Origin: Gigantopelta aegis
Lineage: Eukaryota > Mollusca > Gastropoda > Neomphalida > Peltospiridae
Direction of reading: 5' to 3'
Assembly (NCBI RefSeq): GCF_016097555.1
Contig: NC_054704.1
Span: 42,693,751 to 42,757,750, forward strand
DNA length: 64,000 nucleotides
The position numbers and the translations under genes were made by a program. This document shows positions 1-11,399 of this stretch, piece after piece; positions within the stretch are counted from its first letter, which is position 1, and the number at the start of each line of letters is the position of its first letter. The notes under the pieces were generated by a model. It saw nothing but the letters and a program-made list of their open reading frames with translations. It ran no database searches and was not told the origin of the DNA.

Positions 1-231
1 TATTGAGAGAGAAACCCGCTGTCGCCACTTCACGGGCTACTCTTTTCATTAGCAGCAAGGGATCTTTTATATGCACCATCCCACAGACGGGACAGTACAT
101 ACTATAGCCTTTGATAACTATGGTGCACTGGCTGGAGCGAGAAATAGTCCAATGGGTCCACCGACAGGGATCGATCCCACACCGATTGTGCATCAAGCGA
201 GCACTTTACCACTGGGCTATGTCCTGCCCCT
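1..231 (-). mobile_element. tRNA-derived SINE, C-head with tail II, cut by the window edge
   Basis: Minus-strand SINE. Its 5' head, at about 231, reads on the minus strand like a tRNA A-box region (catagcccagtggtaaagtg) followed by a B-box-like gggatcgatcc. The core contains the complement of aaagatcccttgctgc. The same architecture recurs many times here (for example 22852-23161, 31050-31364, 32218-32542). The 3' tail lies beyond the window. Frames read across it are not genes. Confidence 0.85.
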
Positions 232-362
232 ACAAGCTATTACCATTAAATTTACATTTACTGACAACTTCTTGCCTAAACTATCAAGTTTGGCAAATCT
301 AATATGTGTCTGGCTATTCTGGTGGCTGTAGTATCTAGCTCGAACTGCATATCTTGTAAAAC

Positions 363-780
363 AGAAAAAGTATATACCTTTGGAACTATGGTTAATTACA
401 TTATGCCAACTTGGGATTCATATATTCCATCCAGATATTTGACTGGTACTGGTACTGAATGTCTTATGAAATAAGTGGAACTATGGTTCATTACATTCAT
501 GCTAACTTTGGATTATCATATTCCATCCAGATCTTCGACTGGTACTGGTACTGGTACTGGTACTGAATGTCTTATGAAATAAGTGGAACTATGGTTCATT
601 ACATTCATGCTAACTTTGGATTATCATATTCCATCCAGATCTTCGACTGGTACTAGCAGTGAATATCTTGTGAAACAGAAAAGGTATATACCTGTGGAAC
701 CATGGTTAATTAATTTAATACAAACTTTGGATTCTCACTTTCTGTCCAGATCTTTGACTGGTAGCTATAGTGGTAGTGTG
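363..780. repeat. Tandem repeat, about 108-bp unit, 4 diverged copies
   Basis: Four head-to-tail copies of a unit containing 'ggaactatggttcattacat', 'atattccatccagat' and a variable (GGTACT)n stretch. The two middle copies are nearly identical and differ mainly in the number of GGTACT hexamers; the outer copies are more diverged. The short open frame across the array is incidental. Confidence 0.85.
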
Positions 781-1889
781 TAAAAGGATCTCTAGAGCCA
801 TCACATGCAAATGAATGGGGGCAATGGTAGTCTGAATCCATGCCGAACCATCTCCACTCAGAACTCTATCTGGCCCCATGCTTTTTTAGAGTTAAGACTG
901 TAATAATCTGAAACTTTAACATCATGACAACACCATACAAATTATATTCGTGTGATGTCATTCGAGATTTGAGTATACATGTACATGTAGACTCTAAAAT
1001 TCTATAAACATGGACCCTGGTCAAAATCTCCAATTTATGCAAATTAAATTAAATGTTTAAAAATACAACTATGCCTACATGTATAAGTCATTAACCCTGA
1101 TGCACCAAGTGGTATGATAAGCATGCCAGCTCTACAAAAAAAAAAACATTTTCAGCCTTGACAACTATATAACTAATTAATGACAGGCTTCCCACAATTA
1201 CTGGTACTTGATTCCTTAATCCATAAAATAGGCAGAGCATAGCATTTTACAAAGTTAATTATATTGTAGAGTATGGTTCTCGTTCTTAAGCAGTAGTGGA
1301 ACTAATAGAGTTGGTAAATATGACAACATTAATCAATAAAATTTCTTCAACACATCTGTTGACAATCAATCAAAAGTACTGGTATTTCTCAAGATAAAAC
1401 TCATTGCAGAATTGATGACATGGATGAAAGCATCATATTTATTATATTATCTAAGGCTTTGTGGATCTGGTGCATCTTTTTCTCCACACATACATGGTCA
1501 AGGCCGAAACAAAATCCGAAAAAAATTATAGAAACTTGAAGAAAATTCTCTTCTTAATCGTTTAAGACTATTAACTACTCAGTTGCCCCCCCCCCCCCCC
1601 CCCCCCCCCAACAAAACATCCTAGCTACGGATGGTGGGTGTATATAAAAACAATGCCTCACACATTCTATAGGTGATCAGTTTCTGGGACAACCTTAATG
1701 TATACTCAAACAAAACTAATTAAGAGCCAGTAGACCTTCTGGTAAAGTTTTGCTAGTGTTGTACAGTAACTATGTCAGTAATGACTAATGTTTGACCACA
1801 GGTGACTTCAAGTTTTTAATTTTTCCACAGTTCTTTACACTGTTTTAATTTAACTTTATAATTTTTATATTGATTTGACTATCACTACC
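781..1889. other. No gene recognised; AT-rich, with a 24-base C run
   Basis: No coding exon, RNA gene or well-defined element could be supported. The region contains a pure C tract at 1586-1609. Confidence 0.6.
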
Positions 1890-1960
1890 TTTGTTTGATA
1901 CCCAATAGCCAATGTATTGTTCATGCTGGGGTGTTAAATAAACATTAATTAATTCATTCA
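1890..1960 (+). repeat. SINE-like 3' tail fragment (second tail family)
   Basis: Contains 'gatacccaatagccaatg', then 'gctggggtgttaaataaac' and an attaattcattc end. The reverse-oriented counterpart is at 8571-8650 (gaatgaatgaatgtttaacg, then atcggctattggga). It resembles a SINE 3' end of a family distinct from the main ones here. Confidence 0.5.
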
Positions 1961-2204
1961 AAATGTTCTTTAGTAAATTTTGACCGGTGATGAATACAAA
2001 TATTGTTGGTTTTTCATCTTTTGAACCATATATAAAGAAAAATGCTGACAATATCAACAAGTCCTTAATTAATTTTGTCGAGTTTACTTTAAAGCATGCA
2101 GTGATGTGTGTATTATTAAATATATTTAATTTTACAAGCTTTACCATCATGAAAATGGTCATAAGAATCAAAAGATGGATTATCCTAGCTCTTATCATAA
2201 TCAT

Positions 2205-2330
2205 CACTGGATGGTCTGGTGAATAAGCTGCTGGACAATTAAGCTGATGACAGTGGTTCAAATCCCATCAAACCTGGCTCACAAATTCATTCATCTTTCT
2301 CATCTATCACCCTATGCCTACCATTCTCAT
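2205..2330 (+). repeat. Degenerate tRNA-like SINE head
   Basis: A tRNA-like segment with a B-box-like match (ggttcaaatcc) near 2252, preceded by 'ctggtgaataagctgctgga'. It lacks a convincing cloverleaf, so it is called a SINE relic rather than a tRNA gene. Confidence 0.4.
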
Positions 2331-2780
2331 TATCTTAATATAAAAATATTAAAATACAAGTGGCAAAATAAAATGATGGTATTCCTGGGTCCCAGATATT
2401 CCTGACCAAGATCTGTGACATCTAATGCTTAGCTAGTAATACAAACAACACATTTTATATGTAAACAGCAATTATAATACTTGACGAATTTACACTATTT
2501 GTCCCCTGGGTATTGGATTTTCTCTAAGCATTCCTAATGAGGTAACTATGAATGAACATGGCACCATGAAGGTGAAAGGGATACAAACTAATTACATGAA
2601 AGTGCTATTGAAAGATATGAACGTTAACCTGCATGTTCCAAATCTTCCTCTGGTTGTTAACGCTATGCATTCTACCAAGACGTAGTATTTGACCAAGTGT
2701 GAAAACATGAGTTCAATAGCAAATTACCCATTTCGAAAGTTGTGATGGTCCTTGGTACTTCTGCTGTCACGAGTACAGAC

Positions 2781-3819
2781 CAGGGGTGGGGAAAAGCCCA
2801 TTTTTCCGATCTGGGACCGATTCTCGATCTCCGAGACCGAAATTATTTTTTAAAAACGCGCGTTTGCCGGTCCCACTTTTGTCATTCTTGTCGGTCCGAA
2901 ACACCTGTCCATTTCTATTTTTGGAACAAATTCCTATCGGTCAAGTGGACCGGCCAGCCCAGATATCGGTATCTCGTGCATGATTTAAAATAATAAATAA
3001 ATAGTGGCTGGTGTTTCAGGCGTTTGTGATTTTAAAGTCTGCCCAAGTATATCGCCAGTCACTGAAGTCGGACCTACAGTAGTGTCAATCGACTGCCACT
3101 AGGCTAGACATTTGTCAAAGTCGCTGAGCCGGTCAAGAGATTACACAGACATTAACGATAGCACCATTCTTGGTTTAGAGAGCCATCAAGGTATTACACT
3201 CCAATTAAAACAAAGGACCCAGAATTTGCGACTGGTTACAATCAACACCTGTCAACACCTATGTACGGAGCTATGTCGGGTCGAGTGTCCTAGTCTGAAG
3301 CAAGAGGCTTTTGGGCAATACAAACTGCTTAAAATAGCATAAAATATAATGAAATAATCTATAAATGTATTTAATGTTGACTGTTCAATGTAGTGTATCC
3401 AATAATTATAAAGGATTTTAAAATTAACAAAAGGTTTCCACCTTTTTTTTTAACAAGTGGGAGTAAGCAGAACAGCTACATGTACTGTTATCCCAAGAGC
3501 TAGTAGAGGTCAAATTTCATCCAATCAGTGATGACGTTATTACTCTCTTTGTCTAAACATGTGCTAGCTCAGGCTGTCAAACACTTCAACGGTGCCATCT
3601 TTTATTAATTTTCAGGATACAGTACTGAATACTCGTACTTTTTATACATATATGGGAATTAAAATTTATAACTTTTATTCCTTTTTTAAAATTATTTGTT
3701 TTCATGTTTATCGTTTCGCGTTCATGATTCAAGATAAAACTATAAATGTCACTATGATTTAAAAAAAAAACTATTTGGCAAATATCGTCTTTTAAATGTT
3801 CTCTTTTTTTACTTCCTTT

Positions 3820-3851
<32 letters not shown>

Positions 3852-3888
3852 GTGACGAAATCAAGTGGGACCGATCGACAATTTTATT
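2781..3888 (+). mobile_element. Non-autonomous hAT-like element, copy 1 (right end lost)
   Basis: Starts with the hAT-style terminus caggggtggggaaaag and is homologous, in inverted orientation, to the copy at 45059-46605. Homology runs to about 3888 and then stops about 16 bp short of the other terminal repeat, so this copy has lost its right end. It contains a 29-base C run (3823-3851) matching a 50-base G run in copy 2. It lacks the SINE that interrupts copy 2, and the intact target (tcaaggtattaca, 3186-3198) is visible here. The 76-codon frame at 3112-3342 shows no recognisable transposase motif. Confidence 0.75.
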
Positions 3889-4439
3889 GAAGCTGCAGAC
3901 TGGTTAGCAAAACCTCAGAAATGCTTCAAAGTATAATAATTCTATCTAGGCGAAGATTCCATTAAGAGACCAAAATGAAATGTACTGAAATCAACAAAGA
4001 TATTATAATAGCTTATTATTACCATCCATATAATGTAAAATACATTATGTGTGGTCATCCATTCCAATGACATGGTAATCACTGTACTAAGCATATATTA
4101 TATTCAAGCACTAATTAGCAAGTCTGCATGAGTTGATGCAAATGTTGGACTGGCACAGTTTACGGACTTCCATCCTTCTACAATCTCAGTAGAAGGTATC
4201 TAACCAATTATCTTTGGAAAAAAGGTGTGGTTTCAAGCAACATAGTTTATGAGACATCAGTTATAAAATGTTTGGCAAGCATAGTAAAGAACTCATTCAG
4301 GATGTAGTCTCTTAGGCAATGCTGCTATGCATCAGATGTCAGTGCAAGCCTATAGTAAGACCTAATCCTTGGCCATTACAAAAATAGTGGTCATCTTGAA
4401 TAATTATCACAATATTGACTTACCAAGCTGCTCATTGAT
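3889..4439. other. No gene recognised
   Basis: AT-rich DNA without exon-like frames, tRNA-like folds or clear repeats. Confidence 0.55.
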
Positions 4440-4985
4440 ACAATTTGAAGACCTCCCCAAAGAGATGATCTGTGCACAGTTCCATGCTTGTATCACCATT
4501 TGAAAGTTCATTTCTGTTTAACCTGCTCTGCCAATAGTCCTAGTAGTAGGTGCCCATGTTTTGGGGAGGTTGCCATACATTGACCCCCAATATTTGTCAC
4601 TCAAACCATCAGAGGCCTTTTTAACATATTAAACGTTAGGTTCAGCATGTTTCTAAACATATAAAATAATATAAAATGACTAATATAAAAAAACAACTCT
4701 ATTAAAATGCATCTTAATAATGAATATTTGTAGGACAGTATGGTGGCCATGTTGAAAATTGGCTGCCATATTGAAAATTCAAGTGGTTCATTGATTAGGT
4801 GTGACGAAATCCCCATGGAGATCATCTGTGCCAAGTTTCATATTTCTATCGTCATTTGAAAGGTTATCTCAGTTATTTGTTCTCCCAATAGTGCTATTAG
4901 TGGTTGACCCTCTTTTGGGAAAGGGGCCCTACTTTGTCCCCCATATTTGCCACACCCACCACCAGAAGCCCATTTACCAAAACTT
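4440..4985. repeat. Two diverged direct copies of a ~190-bp repeat
   Basis: 4440-4630 and 4795-4985 share the order of blocks 'gatgatctgtgcacagtt'/'gatcatctgtgccaagttt', 'catttgaaag', 'ccaatagt', 'ttttggg' and 'tttgtc..c/cccccatatttgcca'. The spacing and partial identity suggest an old duplicated or dispersed repeat. No coding signature is retained. Confidence 0.6.
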
Positions 4986-5297
4986 TTTTGTTAACATATA
5001 TGATGAGGAATAAAAAAAAAAATGCAGGTTTACATAATGTCCTCTCCGGATAGCACTTGGCTCATTCTGAAGCCGGTCTAAATATCTAAAATGGATACAA
5101 AATGATATACCATAGGTGTGTTTTTTTCAATTTATTTCATCACTGTGTTTCTCAGAATATTTATATAATTTAATATGACTTCATTCTAATTTTTAAAAGT
5201 TTGTTATCTAAAGAACCCCATTTCTTTTAATTTCGTGTCATTCTTTTATGTATACAAAGAAAACTTGACATTCTTAAGTTCATCAAGTAAATGTAAA

Positions 5298-5369
5298 GTT
5301 TGTTTTATTTAACGACGCCACTAGAGCACATTCATTTTTTATCTTATCATCAGCTATTGAACGTCAAAC
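5298..5369 (-). mobile_element. Severely 5'-truncated SINE (tail I) with target-site duplication
   Basis: Only the 3' tail is present ('tttgttttatttaacgacg', then 'ccactagagcacatt'). It is flanked by 13-bp direct repeats aagtaaatgtaaa at 5285-5297 and 5370-5382. This is what LINE-mediated retroposition with early termination produces. Confidence 0.8.
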
Positions 5370-5606
5370 AAGTAAATGTAAACTTAAAGACTGTTAATTT
5401 AAGTGAAATTTGGTGTAATTTACCAGAAGTGACAGATTTACTACCCAAAGCACAAAGATCAAGCAATCATGGAGGTAGTTATCATGATGGATGCAGCACC
5501 CAATGACCTGTTGTTGAAACCTGCATCATTACTTAGGTCACATCCATGTAAGTGGAGTCTGGAAGTAAATACGTAGATTATTACCATAATCAATATGTGT
5601 TTTACT

Positions 5607-5850
5607 TAGTGCCTCAGTGACATAGTGGTTACGGCATCAGCCTTTTAGCTGGTAGTACTGGGTTCAAATCACGGAACCAGTTCCCACCCAGAGCGAGTTT
5701 TAATGGCTTGGTGTGGATGTGTATAAGGCATTACACTGACCTATCTCTAACTCTCTCACCTGTCACTAACAGCTAACCATTAAACCACTGTCATTGTCAG
5801 ACAGCCAAGAGATAGCTGAGGTGTGCACCGGCATAGTCAAGATTTTATGA
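5607..5850 (+). mobile_element. SINE family B (diverged)
   Basis: tRNA-like head 'gtgcctcagtgacatagtgg', B-box-like gggttcaaatc, then the family B body ending 'agatagctgaggtgtgcacc'. Other copies are at 7552-7785, 10785-11029 and 22437-22675; this is one of the more diverged ones. Confidence 0.7.
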
Positions 5851-5955
5851 TTGTGGGAAACCACATTTTCTATGATTCACAGGTTACAACAAAAATATGT
5901 AATGTGGTGTGAGAAAAAAAGGTTTGATTTGGGAAGCCTTGACCTCAATGCCCCC

Positions 5956-5958
<3 letters not shown>

Positions 5959-5988
<30 letters not shown>
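5959..5988. repeat. 30-base poly-C run
   Basis: Pure homopolymer, one of several unusually long C or G runs in the window. The exact length is likely uncertain in any assembly. Confidence 0.85.
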
Positions 5989-5990
<2 letters not shown>

Positions 5991-6041
5991 CTATGACAGT
6001 GGAATGTCACAATTCCTTGAATAACATTCTTTAAGAGATCT

Positions 6042-6160
6042 GGGGCCTAATTCACTAAACTCTCGCAACTTTGCGATCTCACAGTGCAATGCTGAAAGAC
6101 GTGCAAAGAGGATGCTTTGTTGTCTAGCAGAGCCTAAGAGACCTTTGTGAATTAGACCCC
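6042..6160. mobile_element. Short palindromic MITE (GGGGCCTAATTCAC termini)
   Basis: Ends are inverted: ggggcctaattcac on the left, and gaattagacccc on the right. A second copy of the family, with a SINE inside it, is at 32181-32629; both contain 'actgtgagatcgcaa' or its near-complement. About 119 bp with no coding capacity. Confidence 0.7.
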
Positions 6161-6334
6161 TGCTAGGATAGGTAAATACATACATTGTAGATAGCTATAA
6201 ATGTTTGTTTTTATTTACTGTAGAAAAAAAAAAAAAAACATTTTAAAAAGAAAAACTCCATGTGCACCATTTTAATTTGAAACAGAACTGTTATACCTTA
6301 TCCGTGAATAAATGTTTTAGGGATCTGCTAAAGT

Positions 6335-6498
6335 GGTGTTCTCATTATGCGATTAGTTGCACCAATTTGTCGCATATGTGATCGAATCGTGCTGTAGGCT
6401 AGAATAACTTTAGTCTTATACACACACAATTACAGTAGAGTCGCTATGACAAATTGCATGTGACAAGTCGCTGTGACAAATCGCATAATGAGAACACC
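6335..6498. mobile_element. Foldback MITE with 20-bp perfect terminal repeats
   Basis: Left end ggtgttctcattatgcgatt and right end aatcgcataatgagaacacc are perfect reverse complements over 20 bp. Further internal arms (aatttgtcgca / gacaaattgc) extend the fold. At 164 bp it has no coding capacity. A target-site duplication is not obvious. Confidence 0.8.
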
Positions 6499-6499
6499 G

Positions 6500-7080
6500 A
6501 TTAAGATAGTTAAAAGTACAGACAGCCATAAATGTTATTTAAAATGTTTCTTAAAAAAAAATAAACCGTACAAAAAACATTAGCTTTTTGAAGAAAACCT
6601 CCATATGCATTATATTTAGTTAGAAATGAAACTGCTATACTTTTATACTAGTAACTGAAATGACAGGATTGTATGCTGTGACTCAGATAGTCGCACAACC
6701 CATTATTAACATAACTGAATTTAGTTTATGTCCGGTATCAATGATGAATGGTGTTTCAGTGTATTGTATAGCTTTAAGTTTATATATAGACTCATTGTGT
6801 TTCGTTTTAACGTAGCTATCGATCTGAGCACATCTGGTTGTGAAGACGTTCTTCTGACACTGTTTCTAATTCAGTCAATTAAAGTGACCAGCTTAAATTA
6901 GTCTCCAGACACCATTGTTAATTCACATGCAGCGCTGTTCTAAAACACATATGGACAGGACACAAGCACTAATGGCTTAACTTGGGGTTTTTTCTCAATA
7001 CATACATATACAGTCAATCTTATTTCAGCAGTAAACTCCATCATGCGACCATCCTCCTTAATTCAGAAGGATAGAAGGAA
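6500..7080. other. No gene recognised
   Basis: AT-rich, non-repetitive by eye, with no splice-bounded open frame that resembles a known family. Confidence 0.5.
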
Positions 7081-7404
7081 TGTTTTTATTTAATGATGCA
7101 CGGAACACATTTTAATTGTGTCTATTTATATATGGCACAGGATAAGGACTACACAGATAATGAGAGTGGAAACCCGCTGCCGCCATGCAGTGGGCTACTG
7201 TTTCTGATTAGTAGCAAGGGATCTTTTACATGTATATGCAGCATCTTACAGACAGGATAGTATATACCATGGCCTTGGTTATACCATCTGTAGAGCACGT
7301 AATGCCTGGAGAAAAAAAACCCTAGGCAAATAGGCCCACCAATGAGGATCGAACCTAGACATCACACATCAGGCAAGCATTTTTATCACTTAGTTGCATC
7401 CTGC
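7081..7404 (-). mobile_element. SINE, C-head with tail II (diverged)
   Basis: Minus-strand copy. The tail begins 'tgtttttatttaatgatgca', the core 'tagcaagggatctttta' is retained, and the head ends near 7404 with a degenerate A-box region. More diverged than the copies at 22852 or 32218. Confidence 0.8.
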
Positions 7405-7551
7405 CATAATTTAGAAGCCTGTTTACTATTATCTCAAATAATCCTATACACTACAAACTGACCTGTATCAACCATCTACTTTAAGTACCTAGTGCACAAT
7501 TATTTCAAGAACGTTAAACAAACATCAGTCTTAAAAAACCATACAAGCCTC

Positions 7552-7785
7552 GATGGCGCAGTAGTTAAGCTGGTAGGTACAGGTTTCTCAGCCCGGTACT
7601 GGCTCCAACCCAGAGTGAGTTCTTAAGGGCTCACTGGGTAGGTGTAAGGTCACTTCTCTCTCATTAACCACTAACCAACTAACAACTAACCCACTGTCCT
7701 GGACAGATATCCCAGATAGCTGAGATGCGTGCCCAGGACAGCATGCTTGAACCGTAATTGGATTATAAGCATGAAAATAAGTTGA
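7552..7785 (+). mobile_element. SINE family B
   Basis: Head 'cctcgatggcgcagtagtta', 'gctggtaggtacaggtttctc', then a body with 'actaacccactgtcctggac' and the end 'cttgaaccgtaattggatta'. Colinear with the copy at 10785-11029. Confidence 0.85.
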
Positions 7786-8095
7786 AATTAATAAAAAGCC
7801 ATTTTATTATTCTGCCAAGTTATCTTTAACATGAGCATACATGTAAGACTGATCGTCCTCTGTGAACCCATTGTTGTTCTGCCCCTTCCCATCTCAAATA
7901 GTGCTTCACAACTGGTATATCAAAGATTATGGTATGTGCTACATTTCAGTAGGAGCAGTCTTCACGTGTATGTGGCAGCTTGTTTTCTTCTTTGTCCATC
8001 TTGACCACATGTTAAAATATCTTAAATTTGTCCGACACCAAACAACCATAGTGGAGGCCTTGTTAACGAAATCTTCCTTTCCTTGTATAATGGAG

Positions 8096-8453
8096 AGGGT
8101 GCATGGATCTCACTCAGTAGAGTAGTCGCCTGACATGGATCTCACTCAGTAGAGTGGTCGCCTGACATGGATCTCACTCAGTAGAGTGGTCGCCTGACAT
8201 GTTTTGGTTTTAGGATCAAACCCCCTTGGTGGACCCATTCTTTATCACAAAGAGTTCCCTACGAATGGTATATGAAAGGTTATTGTTCGTGCTGTTCTGT
8301 GAAAAATGCATATAAAAGATCCCTTATTACTAATAGAAAAATGTAAATTTCCTCTAAGACTATATATGTAAAAATTATCAAATGTTTGACATCCAGTAGC
8401 CAATGATTAATAAATCAATGTGCTCTAGTGGTGTCATTAAACAAAACAAACTT
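8096..8453 (+). mobile_element. SINE with D-type tRNA head; A-box segment present three times
   Basis: The head unit 'ggatctcactcagtagagtg' plus 'gtcgcctgacat' (32 bp, containing the tRNA A-box-like part) is repeated three times in tandem (about 8104-8199). A single B-box-like 'ttaggatcaaacc', the shared core and tail I (ending aacaaaacaaactttaac) follow. Heads of the same type at 12249 and 12633-12934 have only one unit, so the triplication is private to this copy. Confidence 0.75.
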
Positions 8454-8570
8454 TAACTTTCTCAAAACCAAGTGCTGCAGTTATCACACATCAAATTCCC
8501 AACATCCTTCTAAATTAAACCATTTTCTGTGGATTATTAAAGAAACATTCCGTAACACTGCTATACATCA

Positions 8571-8650
8571 AAGCATGAATGAATGAATGAATGTTTAACG
8601 ATACCCCAACACAAAAATACACATCGGCTATTGGGATACATCAAAGCAGT
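8571..8650 (-). repeat. SINE-like 3' tail fragment (second tail family)
   Basis: (GAAT)n followed by 'gtttaacgataccccaacac' and 'atcggctattggga'; the reverse-strand counterpart of 1890-1960. Confidence 0.55.
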
Positions 8651-10784
8651 GAATACGTTTTTTCCCTTCATATAATAATGACGTATTTCCATTTATCCTG
8701 CTAGGATGTCACTTTAATTTCCACTCAGTCCAAAAGCAATTTTCTCAGATGTTTGGAATTTTCAGCTCACTACTTGAAATTGAAGTTTTGATGTCACCTA
8801 TAATTCACTTTTCTCTACATGTTGATTGTGTCTGAATGAAAGTGTCATTGACCATAAAAAAAATTGATTTCTTCTGAAGTGGTTCTGTTAGTTTGGCTAA
8901 TAAAAATATTCCAGGGAATTATCGTTTTGCATGAAAAGCTTTTGTTTTGAAAATGGACATATATTGACATATTGAAAATCAATTACTTTTTGTAAACTTA
9001 AGTAGTTTGTTCTGGATTGAAGGTACTTTTAAGAAGCAAAATATAAATTGGTCCTGCTAGCTAGTATCCCTAAAGTGACCTCAAAGACCGGTATATGTGT
9101 ATAATATGTGTATGATATGTGATTATTGTTTTGTTCTTTTGTATGATAATAAAAAAAATTAAAATGACATTGCATACCAAGGAATATACTTACTAAAAGG
9201 GGTTTTGAACTACTGATGTTACTGAAAAAAAAAAAATTTGGTGTATCAGTCTATTTGCAAAATGTCATCACAAAATGATTTGTCCAAGTTTAAACCTTTT
9301 AACCATCTCAGAATTCATGTGGGCTTTGATGAATTGTCAATATGGATTATGTATCCACTTGATAAATGAAATGTAACTTTAGAAATATTGAAAACTGTAT
9401 ACATTATAAAAGACTAATACTGATTTATTGTCAAAACTGTACATTATAAAAAACTAAAATTGATTTATTGTCAAATTAAATCTCTATCATATTGAATGAT
9501 TTTTAAATTTTTATCACCATCATCTGGCTGTTACATCCATCATGTCTAGGAAAATGTCAGAAATGATGGTTAGGTTATGTGGTAAGATATACCGGTACTT
9601 GATGTCTAATTTCTGTGAATGTGACTTTTACTGTCAGACAAATAAAGTAATATTGGCAGTCTACAGAGACTGTAGCAGTGTTTAGAATACTGGAGGCTGC
9701 CATATTGAGTGATGGTAATATAATACATATGGAATTACAGACATAGCAGAAACAATTGTAGCAATTCTGTGAGGATTATCAGAGTCAAAGTTGACTGAAC
9801 TGATAATGAAAAAAAGAAAGAAAAGAATTAGAAACATTTGCACTAGCACTATGATGTACAAAAATATAATGAATAATTTATCTTCACAATACCTGAACAG
9901 TTTCTCCAGTCCTTTAAATCAGACTTAAAATCACAACCTAAGATTCTTATGACACAATATCCTGTTTATACCTACTCCAAGAATAGAAGTTTAAAAACTA
10001 ATTTTTTTTTATATACCATAGAGCTTACACATGGAATCAGCTCAATAAAATTGTTATAAAACAAAATCACCATCTGTACCAATCTAATTAAAATTAGCTC
10101 CACTATTACATGTGGATCTAACAGCAGCCCGTTGGAGCTCATGTCCAGTTGACCTTTCATTTGACCAATCAAAACCTTACTTTGCAAAATCATGCCACTG
10201 ATTTAAAAATAATTTGAAAACATTCGGGATTATGCCGAGGCTATACCAAATGATTTGGGTGAATTACGAAGTATGCCGGAAACTAATTGCAATATAAAAT
10301 TTTATATAAAATTAGTTTCAAGACGAAAAAAAAAAAAACGTGATAGTATAGCCATAAAATATGTTTATACTAGTATACAATCCAGAGTTTATTACTGCAC
10401 TTTTCCCCCTGTTTTTTCAATGTTGAAATTGACCATCAAGTTCGCCTATTGCATAAATAGTCTCGCCCAATATTTTTAGAATTTGTATGTTCCCGAATAA
10501 CGCTATAAAAGGCGAAGTGTAATTGGTCGATATTTAAATTGTTATTTATAGATGAAATGTCACCTGGACATGGGAGTCCACACAATGCTGTTAGATCTAC
10601 TGGTAGAACCAGTAGAGCTAATTTTAATCAGATTACATAAAAGTCAAAAGGTTGGTCACTAATACAAATTCTTAACTGGAGTGGATTTGTTTATCTTAGA
10701 AAATGCTGTATGAGAGAAGTCGATGCCCATTCAAAATTACTAAAACAACAGTTCTTGTGTTTGTATTTTGCATTTAAAAGTTAT
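8651..10784. other. No gene recognised
   Basis: About 2.1 kb of AT-rich DNA. Short frames such as the one at 9972-10193 (minus) have no family signature, no flanking splice logic and biased low-complexity composition. No RNA gene or defined repeat was supported. Confidence 0.55.
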
Positions 10785-11029
10785 ACTGGCCTCGGTGGCA
10801 CAGTGGTTAAGTCATTAGACTACAGGCTGGTAGGTACAGGGTTCGCAGCCTGGTACCGTCTCCAACCCAGAGTGAGCTCTTAAGGGCTCAATGCCACTAC
10901 ACCACCTTCTCTCTCAATAACCACTAACCCACTGTCCTGGACAGACAGCTCAGATAGCTGAGGTGTGTGCCCAGGACAGTGTGCTTGAACCTTAATTGGA
11001 TATAAGTACAAAAATAAGTTGAAATTAAA
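10785..11029 (+). mobile_element. SINE family B, complete, with target-site duplication
   Basis: Best family B copy. It has a tRNA-like head 'cctcggtggcacagtggtta', 'ggctggtaggtacagggttc' with a B-box-like region, a body 'aaccactaacccactgtcct', and the end 'accttaattggatataag'. Flanked by ttaaaagttat at 10774-10784 and 11030-11040, which fixes a length of about 245 bp. Confidence 0.9.
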
Positions 11030-11079
11030 TTAAAAGTTATGTTTATACGATGGAGGTGAGGTTGTAGTTGTAAGATCAA

Positions 11080-11396
11080 AGTTAAAGTTTGTTTTGTTTA
11101 ACGACACCACTAAAACACATTGATTTGTTAATCATTAGCTATTGAATGTCAAACATTTGGTAATTTTTACATATAGCCTTAGAGAGGAAACCCACTACAT
11201 GTTGCCATTAGTAGCAAGGGATCTTTTATATGCACCATTCCACAGACAGGATAGCATATGCCACGACCTTTGATATATCGATCATGGTGCACTGGCTAGA
11301 ATGAAAAATAACCCAATGGTCCCACTGACAGGGATTGATCCTAGCCCGACCTTGCATTAAGCGAGCACTTTAACACTGGGCTGTGTCCCGCTTTTA
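11080..11396 (-). mobile_element. SINE, C-head with tail I, with target-site duplication
   Basis: Minus-strand copy whose tail reads 'aaagtttgttttgtttaacg' and whose head ends 'gggctgtgtcccgc'. The 9-bp flanks taagatcaa (11071-11079 and 11397-11405) mark the insertion. It combines the C-head with tail I, whereas 32218-32542 combines the same head with tail II. Confidence 0.85.
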
Positions 11397-11399
11397 TAA

